Shown: piece after piece, positions 7,455 through 16,326 of the stretch | Layout: each line of letters opens with the position of its first letter | Numbering within the stretch: position 1 is the stretch's first letter | Assembly: GCF_013778455.1 (NCBI RefSeq) | Contig: NZ_JACEHE010000013.1 | Location: 124,001-188,000, forward strand | Origin: Streptomyces himalayensis subsp. himalayensis | Lineage (GTDB): Bacteria; Actinomycetota; Actinomycetes; Streptomycetales; Streptomycetaceae | Length of the DNA stretch: 64,000 bases | Direction of reading: 5' to 3' | Translations under genes and position numbers: made by a program | The notes under the pieces: generated by a model | The model's input: only the letters and a program-made list of their open reading frames with translations | The model's database searches: none | Told to the model about the DNA's origin: nothing

Positions 7455-9392
7455 GTGACCAGCGAGAATACGGCACGCGGCGAGAGCACGGCCCCCGGCG
7501 GGGACACGGCCCCCGGCGGGGACACGGTCCCCGGCCGGGACGCGACGGCCGGCGAGCCCGCGACGCGCGGCGAGCACGAAACGGCACGCGCGAACACGAC
7601 CGCCGGTGCGAACGCCGCGACCCGCAGGAACACGGCACCCGACGAGCACGCCACCTCCGGCGCGAACACGACGCGCACACCCGAGCAGCTCCGCAGCCAC
7701 CAGTGGTACGGCACCGACGGCCTGCGCAGCTTCAGCCACCGTGCCCGCACCCGTCAGCTCGGTTATCTGCCCGAGGAGCACCTGGGCAAGCCCGTCATCG
7801 CGATCCTCAACACCTGGTCCGACATCAACCCCTGCCACGTCCACCTGCGGGACCGAGCGCAGGCGGTGAAGCGGGGTGTGTGGCAGGCCGGTGGCTTCCC
7901 GCTCGAGTTCCCCGTCTCGACGCTCTCCGAGACGTTCCAGAAGCCCACCCCGATGCTCTACCGCAACATGCTGGCGATGGAGACCGAGGAGCTGCTGCGG
8001 TCCTACCCCGTCGACGGCGCCGTGCTGATGGGCGGCTGCGACAAGTCCACGCCCGCGCTGCTGATGGGCGCGGCGAGCGTCGACCTGCCGGCTGTGTTCG
8101 TGCCCGCCGGGCCCATGCTGCCGGGCCACTGGCGCAACGAGGTCCTCGGTTCCGGCACCGACATGTGGAAGTACTGGGACGACAAGCGCGCCGGGCTCAT
8201 CGGCGACTGCGAGATGAGCGAACTGGAGAGCGGCCTCGCCCGCTCGCCCGGCCACTGCATGACCATGGGCACCGCGTCCACGCTGACCGCCGCGGCGGAG
8301 ACGCTGGGCGTGACGATGCCGGGCGCCTCCTCGATCCCCGCCGTCGACTCCGGGCACGACCGGATGGCCGCCGCGGCGGGCATCCGGATCGTCGAACTCG
8401 TCCGTCGCGACCGGAAGTTGTCCGACCTGCTCACACCCGAGGCGTTCGAGGACGCCGTGACGACCGTCCTCGGCCTGGGCGGCTCCACCAACGCCGTCAT
8501 CCACCTGATCGCGATGGCCGGGCGCGCCGGAGTCCGGCTCACGCTCGACGACTTCGACCGCATCGCCCGTACGGTCCCGGTGCTCGCCAACATCCGCCCC
8601 GGCGGAGGCCCGTACCTGATGGAGGACTTCCACTTCGCGGGCGGCCTGCCCGGGTTCCTCTCCCGCATCACGGACCTGCTCCACCTGGACCGGCCGACGG
8701 TCGCGTACGACAGCATGCGCGAACAGCTCGACGGGGCCCTCGTGCACAACGACGACGTGATCCGCACCCGGGACAATCCCGTCGCCGCGGAGGGCGGAGT
8801 CGCGGTGCTGCGTGGCAACCTCTGCCCCGACGGCGCCGTCATCAAGCACATCGCCGCCGAGCCGCACCTGCTCAAGCACACCGGTCCGGCCGTCGTCTTC
8901 GACGACTACAAGACGATGCAGCGCACCATCAACGACCCGGCCCTCGGCATCACCCCGGACCATGTGCTGGTGCTGCGCAACGCCGGCCCCAAGGGCGGCC
9001 CGGGGATGCCCGAGTACGGGATGCTGCCCATCCCCGACCACCTGCTGAAGCAGGGCGTGCGGGACATGGTGCGGATCTCCGACGCGCGGATGAGCGGCAC
9101 GTCGTACGGGACGTGCGTGCTGCACATCGCGCCCGAGTCGTATATCGGCGGACCGCTCGCCCTCGTACGGACCGGGGACCTGATCACCCTGGATGTCGAG
9201 GCGCGCACCCTCCAACTAGGCGTATCCGACGAGGAGTTGGCGCGGCGCCGGGCCGCGTGGACGCCGCCGCCCGAGCGGTACGAGCGCGGCTACGGCGCGC
9301 TGTACAACGAACAGATCACCCAGGCCGACACCGGCTGCGACTTCGCCTTCCTGGCCAGACCGGGGAAGGTGCCGGATCCCTACGCGGGCTGA
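7455..9392 (+). CDS. IlvD/Edd-family sugar-acid dehydratase (L-arabinonate dehydratase-like)
   Basis: A 645-residue Fe-S dehydratase. The conserved body begins near residue 77 (HQWYGTDGLRSFSHRAR). It contains NTWSDINPCH and GGCDKSTPALLMGAASVDLP, whose Cys residues ligate the cluster, then SPGHCMTMGTASTL with a third Cys, and GLGGSTNAVIHL. These patterns and the length of the body resemble L-arabinonate/D-xylonate-type dehydratases more than valine/isoleucine biosynthetic IlvD. The first 70 or so residues are an unusual Thr/Ala/Gly-rich extension encoded partly by 18-bp tandem repeats (7487-7540). GTG 7455 follows AAAGG and is the only clear start. It probably makes a 2-keto-3-deoxy acid for the DapA-like enzyme. 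Confidence 0.88.
   Translation: MTSENTARGESTAPGGDTAPGGDTVPGRDATAGEPATRGEHETARANTTAGANAATRRNTAPDEHATSGANTTRTPEQLRSHQWYGTDGLRSFSHRARTRQLGYLPEEHLGKPVIAILNTWSDINPCHVHLRDRAQAVKRGVWQAGGFPLEFPVSTLSETFQKPTPMLYRNMLAMETEELLRSYPVDGAVLMGGCDKSTPALLMGAASVDLPAVFVPAGPMLPGHWRNEVLGSGTDMWKYWDDKRAGLIGDCEMSELESGLARSPGHCMTMGTASTLTAAAETLGVTMPGASSIPAVDSGHDRMAAAAGIRIVELVRRDRKLSDLLTPEAFEDAVTTVLGLGGSTNAVIHLIAMAGRAGVRLTLDDFDRIARTVPVLANIRPGGGPYLMEDFHFAGGLPGFLSRITDLLHLDRPTVAYDSMREQLDGALVHNDDVIRTRDNPVAAEGGVAVLRGNLCPDGAVIKHIAAEPHLLKHTGPAVVFDDYKTMQRTINDPALGITPDHVLVLRNAGPKGGPGMPEYGMLPIPDHLLKQGVRDMVRISDARMSGTSYGTCVLHIAPESYIGGPLALVRTGDLITLDVEARTLQLGVSDEELARRRAAWTPPPERYERGYGALYNEQITQADTGCDFAFLARPGKVPDPYAG
7487..7540 (+). repeat. 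Three 18-bp tandem repeats in the IlvD-like gene
   Basis: The unit CACGGCCCCCGGCGGGGA occurs at 7487-7504 and 7505-7522, with a diverged third copy at 7523-7540. The 18-base period keeps the frame and encodes a Thr-Ala-Pro-Gly-Gly-Asp repeat in the N-terminal extension. Confidence 0.8.
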
Positions 9393-9446
9393 CCGAGCCG
9401 CCCCCCGCTTCCCCAAACCGTCCGGCAAGCACCTCGACCATCGAGA

Positions 9447-9454
9447 AAGCGCTT
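9447..9454. promoter_or_regulatory. AAGCGCTT site upstream of the ABC permease genes
   Basis: An 8-bp palindrome in the 111-base gap before the first permease gene, where a sugar regulator could act. It shares its core with 7206-7213 and 16345-16352. Confidence 0.35.
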
Positions 9455-9503
9455 GCCCCGCCGAAGCCGCCGATTCCCAGAACCCCCAGAACGGAGCGCA
9501 GTC

Positions 9504-10460
9504 ATGGCCCAAGCCGCAGCCGTGGCGAAACGACCACCCGGGGCGCCCAGCCCGGCCCGGGTGCCCCGACGGCGCCGCACGGGCGCGACGCCGCGCCGGC
9601 TCCCGTATCTGCTGATCGCGCCGGCCGCCCTGCTGATGCTGGGCTTCATCGCCTACCCCGTGCTCAGCGTCTTCTACTACAGCCTGCAGCACTACAACCC
9701 CACCAAGCCGTGGCGGAACGGCTTCGCGGGCTTCGAGAACTTCGTCACCGCCTTCACCAGCGACCCGCAGTTCTGGTCGACCCTCGGCTTCAGCCTCCAG
9801 TGGGTGGTCGTCGAGGTCACCCTGCAGCTGCTCCTGGGCCTCGGGCTCGCTCTGATCGTCAACCAGACGTTCGTCGGCCGGGCGCTGTCCCGCGCGATGG
9901 TCTTCTCGCCCTGGGCCGTCTCCGGCGTCCTGACCTCGACGATCTGGTTGCTGATCTACAACTCCCAGACGGGCATCACCCGTTATCTGGCCGACATGGG
10001 GATCGGCTCGTACGGAACGTCCTGGCTGTCCGACACCAGCACCGTCTTCCCGGCGGTCGTCACCGCCGAACTCTGGCGCGGCGTGCCGTTCTTCGCGATC
10101 CTCATCCTCGCCGACCTCCAGTCCGTGTCGAAGGACCTGTACGAGGCGGCGGAGGTGGACGGCGCCAGCCGCATCCGGCAGTTCTTCCACATCACGCTGC
10201 CGCACCTGAAGGACGCGATCATCCTCTCCACGCTGCTGCGCGCGGTCTGGGAGTTCAACAACGTCGACCTGCTCTACACGCTCACCGGCGGCGGTCCCGC
10301 GGGCGAGACGACGACGCTGCCGCTGCGTATCGCATCGATCGCCGTCGACTCCCACGACTTCGGCTACGCCTCCGCGCTGACCTCCATCGCCTTCGTGATC
10401 CTCCTCTTCTGCTCGATGGTCTATCTGCGCCTGAGCAAGTTCGGAGGCGACGACAAGTGA
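9504..10460 (+). CDS. Sugar ABC transporter permease (MalF/UgpA type)
   Basis: A 318-residue inner-membrane permease. After an Arg-rich cytoplasmic N-terminus come six predicted helices, beginning YLLIAPAALLMLGFIAYPVL. The conserved ATPase-contacting EAA loop is YEAAEVDGASRIRQFFHITLP (about residues 213-233). CUT1-family permeases import di- and oligosaccharides. The ATG at 9504 follows ACGGAG. The 3' end overlaps the start of the second permease gene. No ATPase gene is nearby, as is common in Streptomyces, where one ATPase such as MsiK serves several importers. Surrounding lyases suggest oligogalacturonides or arabino-oligosaccharides as cargo. Confidence 0.9.
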   Translation: MAQAAAVAKRPPGAPSPARVPRRRRTGATPRRLPYLLIAPAALLMLGFIAYPVLSVFYYSLQHYNPTKPWRNGFAGFENFVTAFTSDPQFWSTLGFSLQWVVVEVTLQLLLGLGLALIVNQTFVGRALSRAMVFSPWAVSGVLTSTIWLLIYNSQTGITRYLADMGIGSYGTSWLSDTSTVFPAVVTAELWRGVPFFAILILADLQSVSKDLYEAAEVDGASRIRQFFHITLPHLKDAIILSTLLRAVWEFNNVDLLYTLTGGGPAGETTTLPLRIASIAVDSHDFGYASALTSIAFVILLFCSMVYLRLSKFGGDDK

Positions 10461-11368
10461 TCACCAAGGACGCCGACATGGTGGAAACCACCGCACCCGC
10501 CGCCCCTGCCGTGCCCCCTGCCATGAGCGGCCCCGCGCCCAGGCGCCGGAAGCGCGCCTGGGACGAGCCCCCGCGCTGGCAGATCTACGTCCCGCTCGGG
10601 ATCTACCTGCTCTTCACGCTCATCCCCTTCTACTGGATGCTGCTCTTCGCGATCCGGCCCGCGGGCTCCACCTCGCTGCTGCCGTGGCCGCTCACCTTCG
10701 AGCACTTCGAGAAGGTGTGGACCGAGCGCAGCTTCGGGGTGTTCTTCCAGAACAGCCTCCTCGTCGGCGTCGCGTCCATGCTGATGACCACGGTGGTCGC
10801 GCTTGCCGGCGGCTACGCCCTCGCCCGCTTCAACTTCAGGATCAAGCGCGGCTTCATGCTCGCGCTGCTGTGCTCGCAGTTCATCCCGGGCGCGCTGATG
10901 CTGGTGCCGCTCTTCGAGATCTTCGCCAACCTGCGGATGATCAACTCGCTGGGCAGCGTCATCATCGCCGAGACCGTCTTCCAGCTGCCGCTGTCGATGA
11001 TCCTGATCAGCGGCTTCATCAAGAACGTGCCGTACTCCCTGGAGGAGGCCGCCTGGGTCGACGGCTGCGGCCGCTTCCGCGGCTTCTGCGCCATCGTCCT
11101 GCCTATGCTGCGGCCCGGTCTGATCGCCGTCGGCTCCTTCGCCTTCGTGCACAGCTGGAACCACTTCCTGTTCGCCCTGATGTTTCTCAGCAACCAGGAG
11201 AAGCAGACGATCCCGGTCGGCCTGGCCACCCTGATGAGCGCCGACAGTGTCGACCTGGGCGCACTGGCCGCGGGCGGTGTGGTCGCCGCCGTGCCCGTCG
11301 TGATCGTCTTCGCGTTCATCCAGAAGTGGCTGGTCACCGGGTTCAGCGCCGGGGCGGTGAAGGGATGA
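10457..11368 (+). CDS. Sugar ABC transporter permease (MalG/UgpE type)
   Basis: A 303-residue partner permease with six hydrophobic helices. The EAA loop is recognisable as EEAAWVDGCGRFRGFCAIVLP (about residues 195-215). The C-terminus FIQKWLVTGFSAGAVKG is typical of MalG-like subunits. Start GTG 10457 overlaps the previous stop by four bases and has GGAGG nine bases upstream; an internal ATG at 10478 with AAGGA upstream is also plausible and would shorten the protein by seven residues. Together with the preceding permease and the binding protein at 18505 it forms one importer. Confidence 0.9.
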   Translation: MITKDADMVETTAPAAPAVPPAMSGPAPRRRKRAWDEPPRWQIYVPLGIYLLFTLIPFYWMLLFAIRPAGSTSLLPWPLTFEHFEKVWTERSFGVFFQNSLLVGVASMLMTTVVALAGGYALARFNFRIKRGFMLALLCSQFIPGALMLVPLFEIFANLRMINSLGSVIIAETVFQLPLSMILISGFIKNVPYSLEEAAWVDGCGRFRGFCAIVLPMLRPGLIAVGSFAFVHSWNHFLFALMFLSNQEKQTIPVGLATLMSADSVDLGALAAGGVVAAVPVVIVFAFIQKWLVTGFSAGAVKG

Positions 11369-12687
11369 GCATCATGCCGCTTTCACGAAGAGGCCGCCGT
11401 GCGCTCCAAGTCGCCCTCGGCATTGCACTGTTGGCGGGGATCGGCGTTCCTGCGTCCGCGGATGCCCGCGACCTGAGCCGCGAGACCCTGGCCGCCGACG
11501 ACGGCTGGGCCGCCGCCGACGGAGGCACCACCGGGGGCGCCGCAGCGGACGACGAGCATGTCTTCACCGTACGCAGCCGGGCCGAGCTCGTCCGCGCGCT
11601 CGACGGCGGCAGCGCGACACCGAAGATCATCCGGATCGCGGGCACCATCGACGCGAACACGGACGACGAAGGGCGCCACCTCGACTGCGCCGACTACGCC
11701 ACCGACGGCTACAGCTTGAAGAAGTACCTGGCCGCCTACGACCCGCGCACCTGGGGCTCCGCCAAGCCGTCTGGACCGCAGGAGGAGGCCCGGCAGGCGT
11801 CGGCCGCCCGGCAGGCGGAGCGCGTGGAGATCGCGGTCGGCGCCAACACCACCATCGTCGGCCTCGGCGACGACGCCGTCCTGGAGGGCGCCAGCCTCCA
11901 GGTCAAGGACGTGGGCAACGTCATCATCCGCAATGTGGAGCTGCGCGACGCCTACGACTGCTTCCCCGTGTGGCAGCCCAACACCGGCGGCCTCGGCGAC
12001 TGGAAGACGGCGTACGACAACCTCTGGCTGCGTGGTGCAACGCACGTCTGGATCGACCACGTCACCGCGTCCGACGGGGACCACCCCGACGCCGATGAGC
12101 CCACCTACTTCGGCCGCAACTTCCTGCGCCACGACGGCCTGGTGGACATCACCAACGGCTCGGATCTCGTCACCGTCTCCTGGAGCCGGTTCGCCGACCA
12201 CGACAAGGCGATGCTCGTCGGCAACAGCGACTCCGCGACGGGCGACCGCGGCAAGCTGCGCATCACGCTGCACCACAACGAGTTCGAGTCGGTCGTGCAG
12301 CGCGCCCCGCGCGTCCGCTTCGGCCAGGTGCACGTCTACAACAACCGCTACGTCGTTCCCGAGGGCGCCCACGACTACCGCTACTCCTGGGGCGTCGGTG
12401 CCGAGTCGGCGATCTACGCCGAGAACAACGCTTTCACCACGCCCGGCCATGTCGAGGCGGCCGACCTGGTGAAGAGCTGGAACGGCAGCGCACTGCACCA
12501 GACCGGCACGCTCTTCAACGGCTTCCCGGTCGATCTGCTCACCATCAACAACGCCTACAACTCCGGCAGTGAACGGGACCTCACCGCCGACGTCGGCTGG
12601 ACCCCGGCGCTGCACGGCCGCATCGACAGCGCGGCGACGGCGGACCACGACGTCGCACGCGGAGCCGGAGCCGGGAGGATCCGATGA
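11365..12687 (+). CDS. Secreted pectate lyase, polysaccharide lyase family 1
   Basis: A 440-residue protein with a Sec signal peptide (residues 1 to about 33, ending ASADA). The parallel beta-helix of PL1 is shown by GGTTGGAAA near the start, NTTIVGLG, THVWIDHVTASDGDHPD (calcium-binding Asp residues), SWSRFADHDKAMLVGNSD, and QRAPRVRFGQVHVYNNRYV with the catalytic Arg. The enzyme would cleave polygalacturonate or pectin by beta-elimination outside the cell. It overlaps the permease gene (ATGA) and the next gene by four bases each, so export enzyme, importer and catabolic genes are one transcript. Confidence 0.9.
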   Translation: MSIMPLSRRGRRALQVALGIALLAGIGVPASADARDLSRETLAADDGWAAADGGTTGGAAADDEHVFTVRSRAELVRALDGGSATPKIIRIAGTIDANTDDEGRHLDCADYATDGYSLKKYLAAYDPRTWGSAKPSGPQEEARQASAARQAERVEIAVGANTTIVGLGDDAVLEGASLQVKDVGNVIIRNVELRDAYDCFPVWQPNTGGLGDWKTAYDNLWLRGATHVWIDHVTASDGDHPDADEPTYFGRNFLRHDGLVDITNGSDLVTVSWSRFADHDKAMLVGNSDSATGDRGKLRITLHHNEFESVVQRAPRVRFGQVHVYNNRYVVPEGAHDYRYSWGVGAESAIYAENNAFTTPGHVEAADLVKSWNGSALHQTGTLFNGFPVDLLTINNAYNSGSERDLTADVGWTPALHGRIDSAATADHDVARGAGAGRIR

Positions 12688-13880
12688 ACACGGCACCCGC
12701 ATCCGTACCCGCAGCCGTTCCCTCAGCCCAGGGGCCGCTCCCCGTCGTCCTCGCGGGCGCCCGCGGACACGGCCGCTGGCATCTGGAGAACATCCGCCGC
12801 CTCCAGGCGAAGGGTTTGGTCCGGCTCGCGGGTATCTGCGAGTTGACGCCCCTCACCGCGGAGGAGCTGGACGGCCACGGCCCCGTGGAGCAGTCCCCGG
12901 ACTTCGCCGCCCTCCTCGCGTCCACGGGCGCCGCCGCAGCCGTGATCTGCACCCCCATCCCCACCCACGCCGACCTGGCGCTGACCGCCGCCGAGCGAGG
13001 AGTGCACCTGCTGCTCGAGAAGCCGCCTGCGCCCTCGTACGCGGAGTTCCAGCGGATGGCCCGCGGTGTGGCGACGGCCGGTGTGGCCTGCCAGATCGGC
13101 TTCCAGTCGCTCGGCTCGCACGCGATCGCCGCCATCCGCGAACTCGTCGCCGAGGGGGCGATCGGCGAGCCGATGGGCATCGGCGCGGGCGGTGCCTGGG
13201 CCCGCGACGAGGCGTACTTCCGGCGCGCCCCCTGGGCCGGACGCCGCCGCCTCGACGGCGTGGACGTGATCGACGGAGCGCTCACCAACCCGCTCGCGCA
13301 CGCCGTGGCCACCGCCCTCGCGCTCGACGGCGCCACGCGCGCCGACGACGTGGCGTCCGTGGAGACGGAGCTCTTCCGCGCCAACGACATCGAGTCCGAC
13401 GACACCTCGTGCGTGCGGATCACCACCACACGCGGCAGCACCGTGGCCGTCGCCGCGACCCTGTGTGCGGAGCGGCCCGAGGAGCCGTACGTCCTTGTGC
13501 ACGGCAGCAGCGGCCGCATCACCTTCTGGTACAAGCAGGACCGGGTGCTCCTCCAGCGGGCAGGGCACGGCCCGAGCGAGGTCCTGTACGACAGGACGGA
13601 CCTGCTGGAGAACCTTGTCGATCACCTCGCCGGACGCGCCGACCTGCTGGTCACGCCGGAGTCGACGGGTGCCTTCATGCGGGTCGTCGAGGCGATCCGG
13701 CTGGCTCCCGAGCCGGTGCCGCTGCCGTCCGGGGCGTGGCGCACGGAGCCGGGTGAGAGCGCGCCCCGCCGGATCGTGCCCGGTGTCGACGGACTCGTCG
13801 CGGCCGCCGCCGACACCCTCGCCCTCTACTCCGAGCTGGGCGCCTCCTGGGCGCTGTCCGAGGAGGTGACCGCATCATGA
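12684..13880 (+). CDS. Gfo/Idh/MocA-family oxidoreductase
   Basis: A 398-residue cytosolic dehydrogenase. The N-terminal Rossmann part begins VVLAGARGHGRWHLENI, a variant of the GxGxxG loop. It is followed by VICTPIPTHADLALTAAERG and LLEKPPAPSYAEFQRM, the EKP motif with the catalytic-site lysine of this family. The second half is the alpha/beta substrate domain, with a likely active-site His in TNPLAHAVATAL. Members oxidise the anomeric or a ring carbon of sugars; some L-arabinose 1-dehydrogenases belong here. In this operon a role in oxidising a pectin-derived sugar is plausible but unproven. It overlaps both neighbours by four bases. Confidence 0.85.
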   Translation: MNTAPASVPAAVPSAQGPLPVVLAGARGHGRWHLENIRRLQAKGLVRLAGICELTPLTAEELDGHGPVEQSPDFAALLASTGAAAAVICTPIPTHADLALTAAERGVHLLLEKPPAPSYAEFQRMARGVATAGVACQIGFQSLGSHAIAAIRELVAEGAIGEPMGIGAGGAWARDEAYFRRAPWAGRRRLDGVDVIDGALTNPLAHAVATALALDGATRADDVASVETELFRANDIESDDTSCVRITTTRGSTVAVAATLCAERPEEPYVLVHGSSGRITFWYKQDRVLLQRAGHGPSEVLYDRTDLLENLVDHLAGRADLLVTPESTGAFMRVVEAIRLAPEPVPLPSGAWRTEPGESAPRRIVPGVDGLVAAAADTLALYSELGASWALSEEVTAS

Positions 13881-14731
13881 ACACATCCGTGGCGACCACG
13901 TCGGTCGTGCTGATGTGCGCCGGCCGGCCCGTCGGCCGCTACATCGTCCGGCCCGAACTGGGCCCGCGGCTCTCGCCCCGCCCGTATCTGCATCCCGTCA
14001 CCACGCTGGGCGGGGCGCCCGTCACGGAGCTCAGCCCGGCGGACCACAGGCACCACCTCGGCGTCGGTGTCGCCGTTCCCGACGTTGAGGGGTACAACTT
14101 CTGGGGCGGCCGCACCTTCGTGCGCAACCAGGGCCCCACCGAGCTGGACAACCACGGCGCACAGCGCCACCAGGCGTTCCAGCTGCGCGACCCCGACGGT
14201 TTCGTGGAAGAACTCCGCTGGGTGGCGGGCGGATGCGAGCTGCTGCGCGAGCGGCGCACCGTGGCCGCCACCGCACTGAACGACTCCGCCTGGGCGCTCG
14301 ACTTCACCTTCTCCCTCACCAACACGACCGAACAGACCCTGTCGATCGGCAGCCCCGCAACGAACGGGCGTCCCGGAGCGGCGTACGGAGGATTCTTCTG
14401 GCGGGCCCGCAAGGAGGCCGCCGCACCACAGGCGTTCACCGCGCACGCCGACGGCGAGTACGCGGTGCACGGCAGCCGCGCCCCCTGGCTGGCGCTGGCC
14501 GGCCGGGACTGGACGCTGGTGTTCGCCGGGGCCACCGAGGAGACCCGCCGCGACCCGTGGTTCGTGCGCACCGCCGAGTACCCCGGCGTCGGCTCGTCGC
14601 TCGCGCACGACGCGCGGCTGCCCGTCGAGCCGGGCGGCACCGTCGTACGCCGCGTCATCACCGTCGTCGCCGACGGCCGCCTCGACCAGGACCGGGCCGC
14701 GGCCCTCGTCCGAAAGGCAGTGGGCACATGA
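13877..14731 (+). CDS. PmoA-like protein (DUF6807)
   Basis: A 284-residue protein of the family labelled methane oxygenase PmoA, a name not supported by function here. Conserved features are HRHHLGVGVAVPDVEG and FWGGRTFV in the first third, and PGAAYGGFFWRARKEAA and WLALAGRDWTLVF later. No signal peptide or membrane span is seen, so it is cytosolic. Such genes tend to lie beside Gfo/Idh oxidoreductases in carbohydrate loci, which is the case here. The biochemical role is unknown. A beta-sandwich carbohydrate-interacting fold is possible but inferred. Confidence 0.7.
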   Translation: MNTSVATTSVVLMCAGRPVGRYIVRPELGPRLSPRPYLHPVTTLGGAPVTELSPADHRHHLGVGVAVPDVEGYNFWGGRTFVRNQGPTELDNHGAQRHQAFQLRDPDGFVEELRWVAGGCELLRERRTVAATALNDSAWALDFTFSLTNTTEQTLSIGSPATNGRPGAAYGGFFWRARKEAAAPQAFTAHADGEYAVHGSRAPWLALAGRDWTLVFAGATEETRRDPWFVRTAEYPGVGSSLAHDARLPVEPGGTVVRRVITVVADGRLDQDRAAALVRKAVGT

Positions 14732-16275
14732 GCTCCCCGAGCATGAGCACGGCACCCTGGACGGCCGATCTCGGCGACGGCGCGTACCGCAACCCGGTCC
14801 TCAACGCGGACTGGTCCGACCCGGACGTCGTGTGCGTCGGCGACGACTTCTACCTCACCGCGTCCAGCTTCGGCCGCGTCCCGGGACTGCCGCTGCTCCA
14901 CTCCCGCGACCTCGTCAACTGGACGCTGATCGGGCACGCCCTGGACCGGCTCGTACCCGCCGAGGCGTTCGCCGCTCCCCGCCACGACTGCGGGGTGTGG
15001 GCGCCGGCGATCCGCCACCACGACGACCGGTTCTGGATCTTCTGGGGCGACCCCGACCACGGCATCTACCAGGTCAACGCCCCGGAGATACGCGGACCCT
15101 GGACACGCCCGCACCTCGTCAAGTCCGGCAAGGGCCTCATCGACGCCTGCCCCCTGTGGGACGACGAGACCGGCGAGGTGTACCTGGTGCACGCCTGGGC
15201 CAAGTCCCGCTCCGGGATCAAGAACCGGCTCACCGGCCACCGGATGAGGCCCGACGGCACTGGGCTGCTCGACGAGGGCAAGGTGATCGTCGACGGCGAC
15301 CGCATCCCCGGCTGGTTCACGCTCGAAGGCCCCAAGCTCTACCGGCACGACGGCTGGTTCTGGATCCTCGCCCCGGCCGGGGGAGTGGAGACCGGCTGGC
15401 AGGGCGCGCTGCGCGCACGGGACTTCTTCGGCCCGTACGAGGAATGTGTCGTGCTCGCCCAGGGGCGCACCGCCATCAACGGCCCCCACCAGGGCGGTTG
15501 GGTGCGCACGGCCCGCGGCGAGGACTGGTTCCTGCACTTCCAGCAGCGGGGTGCGTACGGGCGGGTCGTCCACCTCCAGCCGATGCGCTGGTCGGACGAC
15601 GGATGGCCGGTGCTCGGCGACGGCGGCGAGCCCGTCCTCGCGCACCGCAAGCCCGACCTGCCCGAGCAGCCCGTGTCCGCACCTGCCACCGACGACGACT
15701 TCCCGGGCGGGCGGTACGGACCGCAGTGGCAGTGGACCGCCAACCCCCAAGACGGCTGGACGAGGGGGCACCTGGGCGACGGACTGCGGCTGACCTGCGT
15801 ACGCACCGACGACGCGCACGACCTGCGAAGGCTGCCCCATGTGCTGACGCAGCGGCTGCCGGCCACGGTCTTCACCGCCGAGGTGGAGCTGCGGCTGGAC
15901 AGCGACGAACCGGGGGCGAAGGCCGGGTTGGCGGTGCTCGGCGACGCGTACAGCTGGATCGGTCTTGAACGCGGCCTCGACGGCGCCGTGCACCTGGTGC
16001 ACCGGTTCGCGGAGCAGACCGCCGACCGTGAGAGGGATGCCGCGCATCCGAGGCCGGCGCCGGGGGCCACGGCCCGGCTGCGGATCGAGGTCTCGGACGG
16101 CGCCCGCTGCCGCTTCCACGCCGACACCGGCGACGGACTCGAGTCGTCCGGGCAGGTGTTCGCCGCCACTCCGTGGCGCTGGGTGGGCGCCCTGCTCGGC
16201 CTGTTCGCCACCGCACCCCCCGGCCAGGGACCCGCCGGGACGGTCCTGTTCACCCATTTCCGCACTACGAGCTGA
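14728..16275 (+). CDS. GH43-family glycoside hydrolase (arabinofuranosidase/xylosidase type), cytosolic
   Basis: A 515-residue protein. The five-bladed beta-propeller of GH43 occupies about residues 15-320: YRNPVLNADWSDPDVVCVGD carries the catalytic base Asp, GVWAPAIRHHDDRFWIFWGD follows, and WFTLEGPKLYRHDGWFWIL contains the general-acid Glu in the EGP motif. A C-terminal beta-sandwich (about 330-515) resembles the GH43 accessory domain. There is no signal peptide, so it should act on imported arabino- or xylo-oligosaccharides. ATG 14728 overlaps the preceding stop by four bases; it ends the polycistron that begins with the permeases. Confidence 0.9.
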   Translation: MSSPSMSTAPWTADLGDGAYRNPVLNADWSDPDVVCVGDDFYLTASSFGRVPGLPLLHSRDLVNWTLIGHALDRLVPAEAFAAPRHDCGVWAPAIRHHDDRFWIFWGDPDHGIYQVNAPEIRGPWTRPHLVKSGKGLIDACPLWDDETGEVYLVHAWAKSRSGIKNRLTGHRMRPDGTGLLDEGKVIVDGDRIPGWFTLEGPKLYRHDGWFWILAPAGGVETGWQGALRARDFFGPYEECVVLAQGRTAINGPHQGGWVRTARGEDWFLHFQQRGAYGRVVHLQPMRWSDDGWPVLGDGGEPVLAHRKPDLPEQPVSAPATDDDFPGGRYGPQWQWTANPQDGWTRGHLGDGLRLTCVRTDDAHDLRRLPHVLTQRLPATVFTAEVELRLDSDEPGAKAGLAVLGDAYSWIGLERGLDGAVHLVHRFAEQTADRERDAAHPRPAPGATARLRIEVSDGARCRFHADTGDGLESSGQVFAATPWRWVGALLGLFATAPPGQGPAGTVLFTHFRTTS

Positions 16276-16326
16276 TCCCACCCCCGCACCCGTGGGGAAA
16301 TCCTGCAACGCCTGTTGGGAGCCGCA

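Noticed and set aside
7703..10456. Long plus-strand frame running through the IlvD and first permease genes into the second permease
   Set aside because: Only the end from 10457 is a real gene. The upstream part is Arg/Pro-rich shadow translation in another frame of two well-supported genes.
14728..16275. Secreted enzyme role for the first GH43 protein
   Set aside because: It has no signal peptide, unlike the GH43 at 25265-26380, so a cytosolic role on imported oligosaccharides fits better.
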